Shown in pieces: positions 1 to 8,708 of a DNA stretch of 64,000 nucleotides. This DNA comes from Acidimicrobiales bacterium (GTDB lineage: Bacteria; Actinomycetota; Acidimicrobiia; Acidimicrobiales; Aldehydirespiratoraceae), in the NCBI GenBank assembly GCA_029263195.1, contig JAJCXX010000082.1, positions 1-64,000 of the forward strand, given 5' to 3'. The first letter of the stretch is position 1; each line of letters starts with the position of its first letter. The notes beneath the pieces are model-generated. The model was not told where the DNA came from. It searched no databases and was given only the letters and a program-made list of their open reading frames with translations. The translations under genes and the position numbers were made by a program.

Positions 1-1455
1 CTCGTTGATCTCGGTTGGGAAGTCATTTCGAGTGGTGGAACCGCCCGTGTGATCCTCGACGCGGGAATCCCCGTCGTGGACGTGGCCGATCACACCGGAT
101 CACCAATCATGCTCGGGCATCGAGTGGTGACGCTTCACCCCAGGATCCACGGAGGTATTCTCGCCGATCGCGACGATCCCGAGCATCTCGCCGACCTCGA
201 GTCCAACAACATCGATCCGATCGACCTCGTGGTCGGCAATCTCTACCCGTTCACCTCAGAACCCGGTATCGAGATGATCGACATCGGTGGACCGACCATG
301 GTGAGGGCGGCCGCCAAGAACCACGCTTTCGTGGGAGTCGTGGTCGACCCCGCCGATTACTCGAGCCTCACTCGAGAGCTCCGCGACGACGGCTGGCTCT
401 CCGAGGACACCCGCCGCCGACTGGCGAGGGCAGCATTTGCCCATACCGCCGCCTACGACGCCGCGATCGTCGGTTGGCTCGACTCCACCGATCCCGAACC
501 GGAGGCGTTGCCGCCGACAATTCATCTGGCTCTCTCCCGAACCCGCGAACTCCGCTACGGCGAGAACCCCCACCAGGCCGGCGCGCTCTACCGTGTCGAT
601 GGCCAGACCAGCATGTGGGACACCGTCACCCAGCATTCTGGTGTTGCGCTCAGCTATCTCAATATCTTCGATGCCGACGCGGCATGGCGGCTGGCTCACG
701 ATCTCGGTGAGCGGCCCGCAGTGGCGATCATGAAGCACGCCAACCCTTGTGGATGCGCTACCGCTGCCGATCTCGCCGGCGCGTTCAGTCGGGCCTTCGA
801 GTGCGATCCGCGAAGCGCGTTCGGGGGCATCGTCGCCAGTAACCAACCCATCGATCTCGAAACCGTCGAGGCCATGGAGGGGGCCGCGCAGGCCGACGTC
901 GTGATTGCCCCCGGATACGCCGACGGCGTGATCGAAAGGCTCATATCGAAGCGCAAGAACACCCGCATTCTCGAGGCTCGACCACCAGCGCCAGCCCCGG
1001 CTGTCGAGCTCCGGCAGATCAGCGAGGGGTTCCTGGCTCAACAGGCTCACGGGTTCGTGTCGATGCCTGACGACTGGGATGTCGTCACGCAACGCCGACC
1101 AAACGATGCCGAGATGGCCGACGCCGCTTTCGCGTGGAGGGTCTGCGGTCACGTCACCTCCAACGCCATCGTGTTGGCCAAGAACGGCGTGGCTTGGGGC
1201 ATAGGGGCCGGTCAGCAGAATCGCGTGGAGGCCGGTCTGATAGCGGCATCAAAGGCCGACCGCCGGGCCGGTGGGGGAGCCTGTGCCAGCGACGCGTTCT
1301 ACCCGTTCCCCGACGGAATCCACGCCGCGGCCGACGCCGGGGTGTCCGTGATCGTCCAGCCGGGCGGGTCGGTGGGCGATGCGTCGACCATCGCGGCCGC
1401 CGACGAGCGAGGCGTTGCGATGTTGTTCACCGGCGAGCGACACTTTCTGCACTGA
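1..1455 (+). CDS. purH: Bifunctional AICAR formyltransferase/IMP cyclohydrolase PurH, 5'-truncated by window edge
   Basis: PurH does the last two steps of de novo IMP synthesis: formyl transfer to AICAR, then ring closure. The reading frame is open from base 1 and the first residues (LVDLGWEVISSGGTA) match the family about 20 residues from the N-terminus, so only the start is missing. The MGS-like cyclohydrolase domain comes first (NLYPF, IDIGGPTM and AAKNH motifs), then the transformylase domain with YGENPHQ near fragment residue 186 and KHANPCG near 245. The C-terminus (LFTGERHFLH) is canonical. One oddity: the segment normally reading RVKTLHP reads RVVTLHP here, losing the Lys called Lys66 in the animal enzyme and implicated in cyclohydrolase activity. 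The PlsC-type gene follows after 4 bp, suggesting one transcript. Confidence 0.96.
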   Translation, partial: LVDLGWEVISSGGTARVILDAGIPVVDVADHTGSPIMLGHRVVTLHPRIHGGILADRDDPEHLADLESNNIDPIDLVVGNLYPFTSEPGIEMIDIGGPTMVRAAAKNHAFVGVVVDPADYSSLTRELRDDGWLSEDTRRRLARAAFAHTAAYDAAIVGWLDSTDPEPEALPPTIHLALSRTRELRYGENPHQAGALYRVDGQTSMWDTVTQHSGVALSYLNIFDADAAWRLAHDLGERPAVAIMKHANPCGCATAADLAGAFSRAFECDPRSAFGGIVASNQPIDLETVEAMEGAAQADVVIAPGYADGVIERLISKRKNTRILEARPPAPAPAVELRQISEGFLAQQAHGFVSMPDDWDVVTQRRPNDAEMADAAFAWRVCGHVTSNAIVLAKNGVAWGIGAGQQNRVEAGLIAASKADRRAGGGACASDAFYPFPDGIHAAADAGVSVIVQPGGSVGDASTIAAADERGVAMLFTGERHFLH

Positions 1456-1459
1456 TCCC

Positions 1460-2209
1460 ATGACCACCGAACCCGACGATCCAGAAAAACCAACCGACTC
1501 CGACCGCGGCGACAAGCCGACGGAGGGGGCCGCCGAGAAGACCGCGAAGAGTAGAGAGTGGGCCACGCGTGTGGGAGCCCGGCGCTCATCGTTGTGGTTC
1601 TTCCGTGCGGTCCGGCGCATGATCAAGATGTTCGTGCTTCCATGGCTGCGGGTGGCGTCCGAGGGCGCCCACAATCTCGACATCGATGGTCCGGTGATCA
1701 TCGCGCCGGTGCATCGTTCCAATCTCGACGCCCCGATCATCGCCGGCCTCGGTCATCGACGGACACGTGCTCTCGGCAAGAGGTCGCTGTTCGTCAATCC
1801 GGTGGGTGCGTGGGTGGTAGCGGCTCTCGGAGCGATCCCGATTCGTCGAGGCGAAGCCGACCGCGATGCGATGAAGGCCGCACGCGAACTGCTCGATGGC
1901 GGCGAAGCCATAATCGTATTTCCGGAGGGAACCCGACAGAACGGACCCGAAGTGTCCGAAGTCTTCGACGGCACCGCCTATCTGGCATCGAAGACAGGTG
2001 CGCCGGTCGTGCCGGTCGGCCTGGCCGGCACCGAGGCCGCCTTGCCGCCCGGCGCCAAGTACATCCGCCGCACCCGTGTAGCGGTGGTTGTGGGCGAACC
2101 GCTCCGGGTCACGGAGGGCCGCATGAGTCGACCGGCGATGAGGGAGTTCAGCGAGCGTCTGGCTCTCGAACTTCAGGCGGCGCTCGATCGAGCCAACGAG
2201 ATGATCTGA
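1460..2209 (+). CDS. PlsC-family 1-acyl-glycerol-3-phosphate acyltransferase
   Basis: A 249-residue lysophospholipid acyltransferase, expected to move an acyl chain onto the sn-2 position of a glycerophospholipid precursor at the inner membrane face. The HxxxxD catalytic motif is seen as HRSNLD and the phosphate-binding motif as FPEGTR, with the usual spacing. The first 40 residues are charged and disordered-looking (Asp/Glu/Lys-rich), then a basic amphipathic stretch leads into the domain. I start at the ATG at 1460, four bases after the purH stop, rather than an upstream in-frame ATG inside purH. Actinobacteria carry several PlsC paralogues, so the exact acceptor lipid cannot be assigned. 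Confidence 0.9.
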   Translation: MTTEPDDPEKPTDSDRGDKPTEGAAEKTAKSREWATRVGARRSSLWFFRAVRRMIKMFVLPWLRVASEGAHNLDIDGPVIIAPVHRSNLDAPIIAGLGHRRTRALGKRSLFVNPVGAWVVAALGAIPIRRGEADRDAMKAARELLDGGEAIIVFPEGTRQNGPEVSEVFDGTAYLASKTGAPVVPVGLAGTEAALPPGAKYIRRTRVAVVVGEPLRVTEGRMSRPAMREFSERLALELQAALDRANEMI

Positions 2210-2244
2210 GCCCAGGGTCACTGCTTGGGCCTATGGCTAACTCG

Positions 2245-2250
2245 TATTCT
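2245..2250 (+). promoter_or_regulatory. Putative leaderless -10 box (TATTCT) for metF
   Basis: TATTCT fits the actinobacterial TANNNT -10 consensus and lies 7 nt before the metF ATG at 2258. This is the spacing at which transcription starts on the start codon itself. There is no Shine-Dalgarno sequence before the ATG, which fits a leaderless mRNA. Confidence 0.5.
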
Positions 2251-2257
2251 CGCCACC

Positions 2258-3118
2258 ATGGCATCGATTCGTGGGCTCATCGATGATCACCCCACGCTGT
2301 CGTTCGAATTCTTCCCGCCCAAGACCGAATTGGCCGGCGAGAAGCTGCGCGCCACCATCGACGTGCTCGAGAAGCTCGAACCCGACTTCGTCTCGGTCAC
2401 CTACGGGGCGGGAGGCACCACCCGCGACACCACTCGCGACACGGTTGTCGATCTGTGTGCCGATCGCCGATTTCCCGCGATGCCCCATCTGACCTGCGTC
2501 GGACACTCCTATGCCGAGATCCACGACCTGGTCGACGACTACCAGGCGAGCGGAGTCCACAACGTTCTGGCTCTGGCCGGCGACCCACCGGCCGACGGGA
2601 GCCCCAATCCGGGCGACTTCCGATACGCCATCGAGTTGATCGAGGCCGTCCGTGAACGAACCGATCTCTGTATCGGGGTGGCGGCGTTTCCTGAGACCCA
2701 TCCGAGGTCGGAGTCCCGCCAACTCGACCTGCGATATCTCGCCGAGAAGCTCGATGCGGCCGATTTCGGCATCACCCAGTTCTTCTTCGACGCCGACGAC
2801 TACTTCCGTATGGTCGACGATCTCGCCGCGCTCGGCTGCGATGCCCCAGTTGTGCCCGGGGTGATTCCGGTGCTGAATCCCGTATCGGTGGGACGATTCG
2901 CCGCCATGAACGGCACCGGTACGCCTGCCGATCTCTGGCAGCGGATCTCCGACGCCAAGGAAGGTGACGAACGGGTCGAGGTGGCGGTGGATGCCGCCAC
3001 CCAACTCGTCGGCCGGCTGCTCGAAGGCGGGGCTCCCGGGCTTCACATCTACACGCTCAATCAGTCCGATGCCGTGATCAGAATCTGTGAACGAATCGAC
3101 CTCCGCCGAGGTATCTGA
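2258..3118 (+). CDS. metF: Methylenetetrahydrofolate reductase MetF
   Basis: A 286-residue FAD-dependent reductase that makes 5-methyltetrahydrofolate for methionine synthesis. The N-terminal LSFEFFPPKT contains the conserved catalytic Glu of the TIM barrel. VTYGAGGTTRD and VLALAGDPP are the next family blocks, the latter with the FAD-contacting Asp, and GLHIYTLN lies near the C-terminus. Length matches bacterial single-domain MetF. The frame is open upstream to a TTG at 2225, but the ATG at 2258 is chosen because the protein alignment begins there and a TATTCT -10 box lies 7 nt upstream. It stands 48 bp after the acyltransferase and probably has its own promoter. Confidence 0.95.
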   Translation: MASIRGLIDDHPTLSFEFFPPKTELAGEKLRATIDVLEKLEPDFVSVTYGAGGTTRDTTRDTVVDLCADRRFPAMPHLTCVGHSYAEIHDLVDDYQASGVHNVLALAGDPPADGSPNPGDFRYAIELIEAVRERTDLCIGVAAFPETHPRSESRQLDLRYLAEKLDAADFGITQFFFDADDYFRMVDDLAALGCDAPVVPGVIPVLNPVSVGRFAAMNGTGTPADLWQRISDAKEGDERVEVAVDAATQLVGRLLEGGAPGLHIYTLNQSDAVIRICERIDLRRGI

Positions 3119-3134
3119 GCAACCATTGAGGGGC

Positions 3135-3140
3135 TACGAT
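3135..3140 (+). promoter_or_regulatory. Putative leaderless -10 box (TACGAT) for icd
   Basis: TACGAT lies 7 nt before the icd ATG at 3148 in the 29-bp gap after metF. No Shine-Dalgarno sequence is present. This has the same geometry as the boxes before metF, lhr and guaB. Confidence 0.5.
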
Positions 3141-3147
3141 CGCCCTC

Positions 3148-4344
3148 ATGGCAGAAAAGATCACTATGCAAAGCGACGGCACCCTGAGCGTGCCGGATGA
3201 GCCGATCATTCCCTTCATCGAAGGCGACGGAATCGGAATCGACATTTGGCCGGCGGCGAGGTCGGTCCTCGATGCGGCTGCCGCCAAGTACGGCAAGAAA
3301 ATCGAGTGGAAGGAGGTGCTCGCTGGCGAGAAGGCCTTCAACGAGACCGGCGACTGGCTCCCCGAAGACACGATCATGGATTTCCGTGAGTACCTCATCG
3401 GAATCAAGGGTCCGCTCACCACCCCGATAGGTGGTGGATTCCGCAGCCTCAACGTGGCCATCCGACAGATCCTCGATCTCTACGTGTGCCTGCGTCCGGT
3501 TCGCTGGTTCCAGGGGGTTCCCTCCCCGGTCAAGGCTCCGCATCTCGTCGACATGGTGATATTCCGCGAAAACACCGAGGACATCTATTCGGGCCTCGAG
3601 GTCGAAGCCGGCACGCCTGAAGCGGCCAAGATGATCGAGATTCTCCACGACGCGTTCGGTTGGGAAATCCGTGACGACGCCGGCATCGGCATCAAGCCGA
3701 TTTCGAAGTTCGGCAGCCAGCGACTCCAGCGGGCGGCGATCGAATACGCCGTGCGGCGCGATCGCAAGCGAATCCATTGGGTTCACAAGGGCAACATCAT
3801 GAAGTTCACCGAGGGCGCGTTCCAGAAATGGGGCTACGAGCTGGTGCGTGAGGAATACTCCGACGTCGCCGTCGGATGGAACGACTGCGGCGGCGACGCC
3901 GGCGACAAGATCCTCGTGCAGGATGCGATCGCCGACATTGCCCTGCAGCAGGTGCTCACTCGCCCCGCTGAGTTCGAAATCATCGCCACCATGAACCTCA
4001 ACGGCGACTTCCTGTCCGATGCACTTGCCGCCCAGGTCGGAGGCATCGGAATCGCCCCGGGGGCAAACATCAACTATGCGACCGGACACGGCGTGTTCGA
4101 GGCCACCCACGGCACCGCACCGAAGTACGCCGGCCAGGACAAGGTCAACCCTTCGTCGCTGCTGTTGTCGGGTGTGTTGATGTTCGAGCATCTCGGATGG
4201 CAAGGAGCCGCCGACGACATCGTCGGAGCGGTCGAGTCAACCATCGGCGAGAAAATCGTCACCTACGACTTCGCCCGTCAGATGGATGGGGCCACCGAGG
4301 TCAAGTGCTCCGAGTTCGCCTCGGCGTTGATCGACCGACTCTAG
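3148..4344 (+). CDS. icd: NADP-dependent isocitrate dehydrogenase
   Basis: A TCA-cycle enzyme that decarboxylates isocitrate to 2-oxoglutarate with NADP. At 398 residues it is of the homodimeric E. coli Icd type, not the longer monomeric form found in many actinobacteria. The substrate loop FRSLNVAIR carries a Ser at residue 100, equivalent to the Ser that is phosphorylated in E. coli. HKGNIMKF has the catalytic Lys at 214. In HGTAPKYAG, Lys326-Tyr327 are the residues that select NADP over NAD in E. coli Icd. ENTEDIYSG is also intact. It appears to be its own transcription unit, with a -10 box 7 nt before the ATG. The exporter genes begin 22 bp downstream. Confidence 0.96.
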   Translation: MAEKITMQSDGTLSVPDEPIIPFIEGDGIGIDIWPAARSVLDAAAAKYGKKIEWKEVLAGEKAFNETGDWLPEDTIMDFREYLIGIKGPLTTPIGGGFRSLNVAIRQILDLYVCLRPVRWFQGVPSPVKAPHLVDMVIFRENTEDIYSGLEVEAGTPEAAKMIEILHDAFGWEIRDDAGIGIKPISKFGSQRLQRAAIEYAVRRDRKRIHWVHKGNIMKFTEGAFQKWGYELVREEYSDVAVGWNDCGGDAGDKILVQDAIADIALQQVLTRPAEFEIIATMNLNGDFLSDALAAQVGGIGIAPGANINYATGHGVFEATHGTAPKYAGQDKVNPSSLLLSGVLMFEHLGWQGAADDIVGAVESTIGEKIVTYDFARQMDGATEVKCSEFASALIDRL

Positions 4345-4366
4345 ATTCGTGCCGACGCTTTCGTAG

Positions 4367-6121
4367 GTGGAAACGACCTCCCAGGATCCCATGTGGCGTC
4401 GCGGGACGCGGCTCATTTGGCGGTCGCTCAGCGCCCATCCGATCCCTCATGCCGTGGCAATGGTCGGGGCGTTCGTGTTCGTGCTGGCAGCCGTCGGTGG
4501 GGCATGGATTCTGCGCGAGATCACCGATCAGCTGATCGTCCCGGCTTTCGCCGACGGAGAGGTGGAGGGCAACGAGGTCTGGACGGCGGTCATCCTGCTC
4601 ATCGGGGTGTCTGTGGTCAGGGGGGTGGGCGTCATAACCCGGCGCTGGTTCCTGATCATGGCCGAGATGCGGACGCAGCGCGACTGGAGACGGAGCCTTC
4701 TCTGGCACTACCTCGACCTCCCGCTCAAGTTCCACCGGTCGAAACCAACCGGCGAGCTCCTGGCTCATGCCGACATCGACGTTCAGGCCGCCACGATGGT
4801 GTTGAAGCCATTGGCGTTCTCGGTGAGTGTCGTTTTGCTGGTGGTGGTGGCACTCATCTCGATCCTGTTGATACACCCGCTACTCGCTCTGGTAGCGGTC
4901 ACCTTGTTTCCGATTCTCGCAATGCTGAGTCGCAGCTACACCGCCAAGGTCGAGGGGCCCGCTGCCGACGTTCAACAGAGAGTCGGTGATGTGTCGTCGG
5001 TGGCCCACGAGAGTTTCGACGGAGCGTTGATCGTGAAGACGCTCGGTCGGGAGGCCGAGGAGGTTGAGCGAGTGACCGCAGCATCGGAACTGCTGCGTCG
5101 AGACCGGATCGAGGTGGGGCGAATGCGTGCCTCGTTCGAGCCGGTGATCGATGCTCTACCCAACGTCGGCATTGTCGTTCTGCTTCTCGTTGGTTCGTGG
5201 CTGATATCGAGAGGTTCGGCATCTCCGGGAGACCTCGTTCTGGCCATCAGCCTGTTCAGTCTCATCGCCACGCCGCTACGAATATTCGGGTTCTTCCTCG
5301 AAGAGATGCCGCGATCGGTTGTTTCCCTCGAGAGGGTCGACCGCATCCTCGACGAGCCGGTTGTGACGTCACGCGGCTCGAAGTCCATCGGTTCGGGCCC
5401 GGCGGCGGTGTCGATCGATCACCTCGACTTGTCCCACGATGGCCACCCGGTGCTGAGCGATGTGACGATCACGGTCGATGCTGGTGAGACGGTGGCCCTG
5501 GTGGGCGCCACCGGGTCGGGCAAGTCAACCCTCCTCGAAGCCGTCGCCGGCCTGCTCGACCGTGACTCCGGCAGCATCCGTTTCAATGGGGTATCGATCG
5601 ATGAACTGGCGCCGGGCGAACTGTCCGGGGCGGTCGCGCTCGTATTCCAGGACACCTTCTTGTTCGCCGACTCGATCCACGAGAACGTCGCTCTGGGACA
5701 AACAGATTCGGCGGGGGTCGACGCAGCTCTCACGACGGCCGGCGCGTCAGACTTCGTGGCTGGCATGCGCGGCGGGGCCAGGAGTCTCGTGGGGGAGCGT
5801 GGGGTCACGCTGTCGGGCGGGCAGCGCCAGCGCATAGCGCTCGCCCGGGCTCTGGTGCGCCAACCACGCCTGCTGCTTCTCGACGACGCAACTTCGGCGG
5901 TGGATCCGGTCGTGGAGGCCGGAATCCTGGACAACTTGAGAACAGATCTGGCCACCACGCTGGTCATCGTGGCGCAGAGAATCTCGACTATTCAGCTGGC
6001 CGATCGGGTGTTGTATCTGTCCGATGGTGAGATCGTCGCCACGGGGACCCACCGCGAACTGCTCAACCGCGACGACTACCGATCGTTGGTCACCGCCTAC
6101 GAGCAGGTCGAGTCGCGATGA
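4367..6121 (+). CDS. ABC exporter half-transporter with degenerate nucleotide-binding site
   Basis: A 584-residue type IV ABC exporter half: six-helix membrane domain (about residues 20-320), then a nucleotide-binding domain. Walker A is GATGSGKST near residue 380 and the signature is LSGGQRQ near 481. Walker B ends LLLLDDATS, so the catalytic Glu is replaced by Asp. The switch His is replaced by Gln (IVAQRIST). This is the degenerate-site pattern of heterodimeric exporters such as TM287/288 or LmrCD. The next gene overlaps by 4 bp (ATGA) and carries the complementary changes, so the two should form one heterodimer. GTG at 4367 is used as start; an ATG at 4391 is an alternative. The substrate cannot be told from sequence. 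Confidence 0.92.
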   Translation: METTSQDPMWRRGTRLIWRSLSAHPIPHAVAMVGAFVFVLAAVGGAWILREITDQLIVPAFADGEVEGNEVWTAVILLIGVSVVRGVGVITRRWFLIMAEMRTQRDWRRSLLWHYLDLPLKFHRSKPTGELLAHADIDVQAATMVLKPLAFSVSVVLLVVVALISILLIHPLLALVAVTLFPILAMLSRSYTAKVEGPAADVQQRVGDVSSVAHESFDGALIVKTLGREAEEVERVTAASELLRRDRIEVGRMRASFEPVIDALPNVGIVVLLLVGSWLISRGSASPGDLVLAISLFSLIATPLRIFGFFLEEMPRSVVSLERVDRILDEPVVTSRGSKSIGSGPAAVSIDHLDLSHDGHPVLSDVTITVDAGETVALVGATGSGKSTLLEAVAGLLDRDSGSIRFNGVSIDELAPGELSGAVALVFQDTFLFADSIHENVALGQTDSAGVDAALTTAGASDFVAGMRGGARSLVGERGVTLSGGQRQRIALARALVRQPRLLLLDDATSAVDPVVEAGILDNLRTDLATTLVIVAQRISTIQLADRVLYLSDGEIVATGTHRELLNRDDYRSLVTAYEQVESR

Positions 6122-7947
6122 GCAATCCCCCGACATCGGTCGAACCCGACGATGAGCACGAGATCTCCGATCCCTTCGACGATGTCTCAGGCATGGGTGC
6201 GCTCGATGTTCTCCGTCGGGGAGTGGCCATGAGCCCCGAACTACGAACCGGGATCGCCATGACGATCTTCATGGCGATGCTGGCTGCTTCGGGCCGTCTC
6301 GTCATCCCGATCGTGACCCAACAGATCCTCGACCGGGGAGTCCTGGGCGACTCGGGCTACCGACCCGGCTTCGTATGGTTGGTGTCGGGATTCGCCATGC
6401 TGGTGATCGTCGGCGTGATGTTCGCCAGCCGGATCGCCTATCTGCGGCTGGTCAACACAGCCGAAGCGGTGCTCATGGGCCTCAGGGTCAGAGCCTTCCG
6501 GCACATCCACAAGCTGAGCATGGCCGACCACGAGGCCACACGGCGCGGCGTTCTAGTTGCCCGGGTCACAGCCGATGTCGAGGCGCTGGCGGCATTCACC
6601 CAATGGGGAGCCATCAGTTGGATAATCAACAGCTCGATAATCGTCGGCACCCTCGTCGTGATGTCGATCTACAGCTGGAAACTCACACTGGTTGTGGTGC
6701 TGATCCACCTGCCTCTGCTTCCGTTCCTGAGATGGGTTCAGCGGCACCAGTTCAACGCCTACGGGCTCGTGAGATCGCGCGTGGCGGAGACTCTCGGACT
6801 CACATCTGAGACCGTCAGCGGCGCTCCTGTGATCCGTGCCTACGGCTACGAGGAGCCGGTTCGCGACCGCCTCGACGACTCCATCGATCGTCAGTACCGA
6901 CAACAGATGAAGGCTCATCTCTGGTTCGCCGGGATGCTTCCGGTGGTCGACTTCTTCTCATCGGTATCGCTGGCCGGGGCCCTTGCTGTCGGAGTCTGGT
7001 GGCAGGGGAGTGTGGGTCTCGAGGTCGGCGAACTCATAGCGTTCATATTTCTCGTCAATCTGATGCTCAACCCGATATCCGAGCTGGGTGAGGTGCTCGA
7101 TCAGACCCAGACCGCGCTCGCCGGATGGGCCAAGATCCTTGCGGTGATGGACATGCCGATAGAAGTGACCGAGCCGTCGGCTGGTGTCGTGCTGGCGCCG
7201 GGGCCTCTGGATGTCGAGGTCGACGGTGTCGGGTTTCGATATCGAACCGGTCCGAAGGTGCTCGATTCGGTTTCGGTTCGAATCGAGGCCGACGCCAACG
7301 TGGCGGTTGTGGGGGAAACCGGGTCGGGAAAAACGACATTCGTCCGGTTGCTGGCCCGGCTCGCTGACCCCAGCGAGGGAGTCGTGAGATTCGGCGGAGT
7401 CGATCTTCGGTCGGTGTCACCGGAGTCGCGTCATGCTTCGGTGAGAATGGTTCCCCAGGACGGATTTCTGTTCGACACTTCGATTGCCGACAACGTCCGC
7501 TACGGCCGTCCCGGCGCCACTATGGGTGATGTCGAACAAGCGGTGGGTGAGTTGGGCCTCGAAGGTTGGCTGGCGACTCTTCCCGCCGGAATCAACACCC
7601 AGGTGGGCGAGCGCGGCGGTCGTCTCTCTGCCGGTGAACGCCAACTCGTGGCTCTGGCCAGGGCCCAGGTCGCCGACCCCGGCCTGCTCATCCTCGATGA
7701 AGCCACCTCCGCCGTCGATCCCGAGACCGAAGAAGCTCTGAGCGCGGCGATGACGCGACTGGCCGAAGGGCGAACCACGGTGGCAGTCGCCCACCGACTC
7801 ACCACTGCCGAACGAGCCGACCTGATCTTGGTATTCGACTCGGGCTCGATCGTCCAAGCCGGACGTCATGAAGAGCTGTCGGCGACCGAGGGGATATACC
7901 AACGTCTCCACGAATCGTGGATGGGCAACACCCGTAGTCCGACCTGA
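6118..7947 (+). CDS. ABC exporter half-transporter with catalytic nucleotide-binding site
   Basis: The 609-residue partner of the preceding gene, beginning at an ATG that overlaps its TGA. A charged N-terminus of about 40 residues precedes six membrane helices. The nucleotide-binding domain has Walker A GETGSGKTT, an intact Walker B Glu (LLILDEATS) and an intact switch His (VAHRLTT). Its signature reads LSAGERQ rather than LSGGQRQ. A canonical catalytic Glu paired with a divergent signature mirrors the first subunit, so one composite ATP site should hydrolyse and the other mainly bind. Drug, lipid or peptide export are all possible. It ends 16 bp before the convergent GT2 gene. Confidence 0.92.
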   Translation: MSNPPTSVEPDDEHEISDPFDDVSGMGALDVLRRGVAMSPELRTGIAMTIFMAMLAASGRLVIPIVTQQILDRGVLGDSGYRPGFVWLVSGFAMLVIVGVMFASRIAYLRLVNTAEAVLMGLRVRAFRHIHKLSMADHEATRRGVLVARVTADVEALAAFTQWGAISWIINSSIIVGTLVVMSIYSWKLTLVVVLIHLPLLPFLRWVQRHQFNAYGLVRSRVAETLGLTSETVSGAPVIRAYGYEEPVRDRLDDSIDRQYRQQMKAHLWFAGMLPVVDFFSSVSLAGALAVGVWWQGSVGLEVGELIAFIFLVNLMLNPISELGEVLDQTQTALAGWAKILAVMDMPIEVTEPSAGVVLAPGPLDVEVDGVGFRYRTGPKVLDSVSVRIEADANVAVVGETGSGKTTFVRLLARLADPSEGVVRFGGVDLRSVSPESRHASVRMVPQDGFLFDTSIADNVRYGRPGATMGDVEQAVGELGLEGWLATLPAGINTQVGERGGRLSAGERQLVALARAQVADPGLLILDEATSAVDPETEEALSAAMTRLAEGRTTVAVAHRLTTAERADLILVFDSGSIVQAGRHEELSATEGIYQRLHESWMGNTRSPT

Positions 7948-7962
7948 ACCGGTCCTGCCGGC

Positions 7963-8706
7963 TCAGTTCGGCGAATCGAGGCTGTAGCGATCGGACCGAA
8001 GGTCGTGTCGTATTCGCATGACATCGCCGAATGTCTCGAGGTAGGACCCGGGCCTCACCCTGCTGTCGTCGCAATGCGACCAACTGATCGGCACTTCCAA
8101 GACGTGATACCCGAGGGCCCGGGCGATGGCGAGCGCCTCCACATCGAACGCCCAACCATCAACGCGGCAGCGCGAGAAGACTCGCTCGGCGGCGTCACCG
8201 GTGAAGACCTTGAAACCTCGCTGCGAATCCTCGATACCTGGGAGGACAGCACGCTGAATAACCCGGTTTCCGGTTCGACCCAGGAAACGACGCAGCACCG
8301 ATTGGGGTCGTCCGATCAGTTCACGGTGGTGAGCGATCGACCCGATCACGACCGCGGGCTCGATCGGTTCGTTGGCTGCGGCTGCCATGAGACGGTCGAG
8401 TTCGCTCACGTCGGTGCTGTTGTCGGCATCGAGAAACAACCTCTGTGCCCCGGTCGCCGTCAGCATCCCGAGACGAACCGCCCGACCTTTTCCACCGTTG
8501 AAGCCGTTCCGGATCACTCGGAGGCGATCGAAGCGGATGGCCATGTCCTCAACCACACGAACGGTCTCGTCGGTCGAACCGTCATCGACGATGATCACCT
8601 CGGCGTCCCATCTACCCGAATTGAGGTAGTCGGCAATCGACTCGAGAGTCGCCGGGATGCGCTGGGCCTCGTTGTAGGCGGGAACGATGATCGAAAGGTC
8701 GCGCAT
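7963..8706 (-). CDS. GT2-family glycosyltransferase, polyprenyl-phosphate sugar synthase type
   Basis: A 247-residue GT-A glycosyltransferase. It opens with LSIIVPAYNEAQRI, followed by VIIVDDGSTDET and the metal-binding FLDADNSTD (DXD-like). GIEDSQRGFKVF and GWAFDVEAL are typical of the ALG5/DPM-like group that transfers a sugar from UDP- or GDP-sugar to a polyprenyl phosphate. No C-terminal membrane helices are present. It begins two bases after the stop of the GT87-like membrane gene, so the pair probably makes and uses a lipid-linked sugar donor outside the membrane. That is inference from family and order. The much longer open frame upstream overlaps the neighbour and was not used. Confidence 0.88.
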   Translation of the reverse strand: MRDLSIIVPAYNEAQRIPATLESIADYLNSGRWDAEVIIVDDGSTDETVRVVEDMAIRFDRLRVIRNGFNGGKGRAVRLGMLTATGAQRLFLDADNSTDVSELDRLMAAAANEPIEPAVVIGSIAHHRELIGRPQSVLRRFLGRTGNRVIQRAVLPGIEDSQRGFKVFTGDAAERVFSRCRVDGWAFDVEALAIARALGYHVLEVPISWSHCDDSRVRPGSYLETFGDVMRIRHDLRSDRYSLDSPN

Positions 8707-8708
8707 GG

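Noticed and set aside
1-1455. purH as a 5'-truncated pseudogene
   Set aside because: The frame is open from the first base and the missing part is explained by the window edge.
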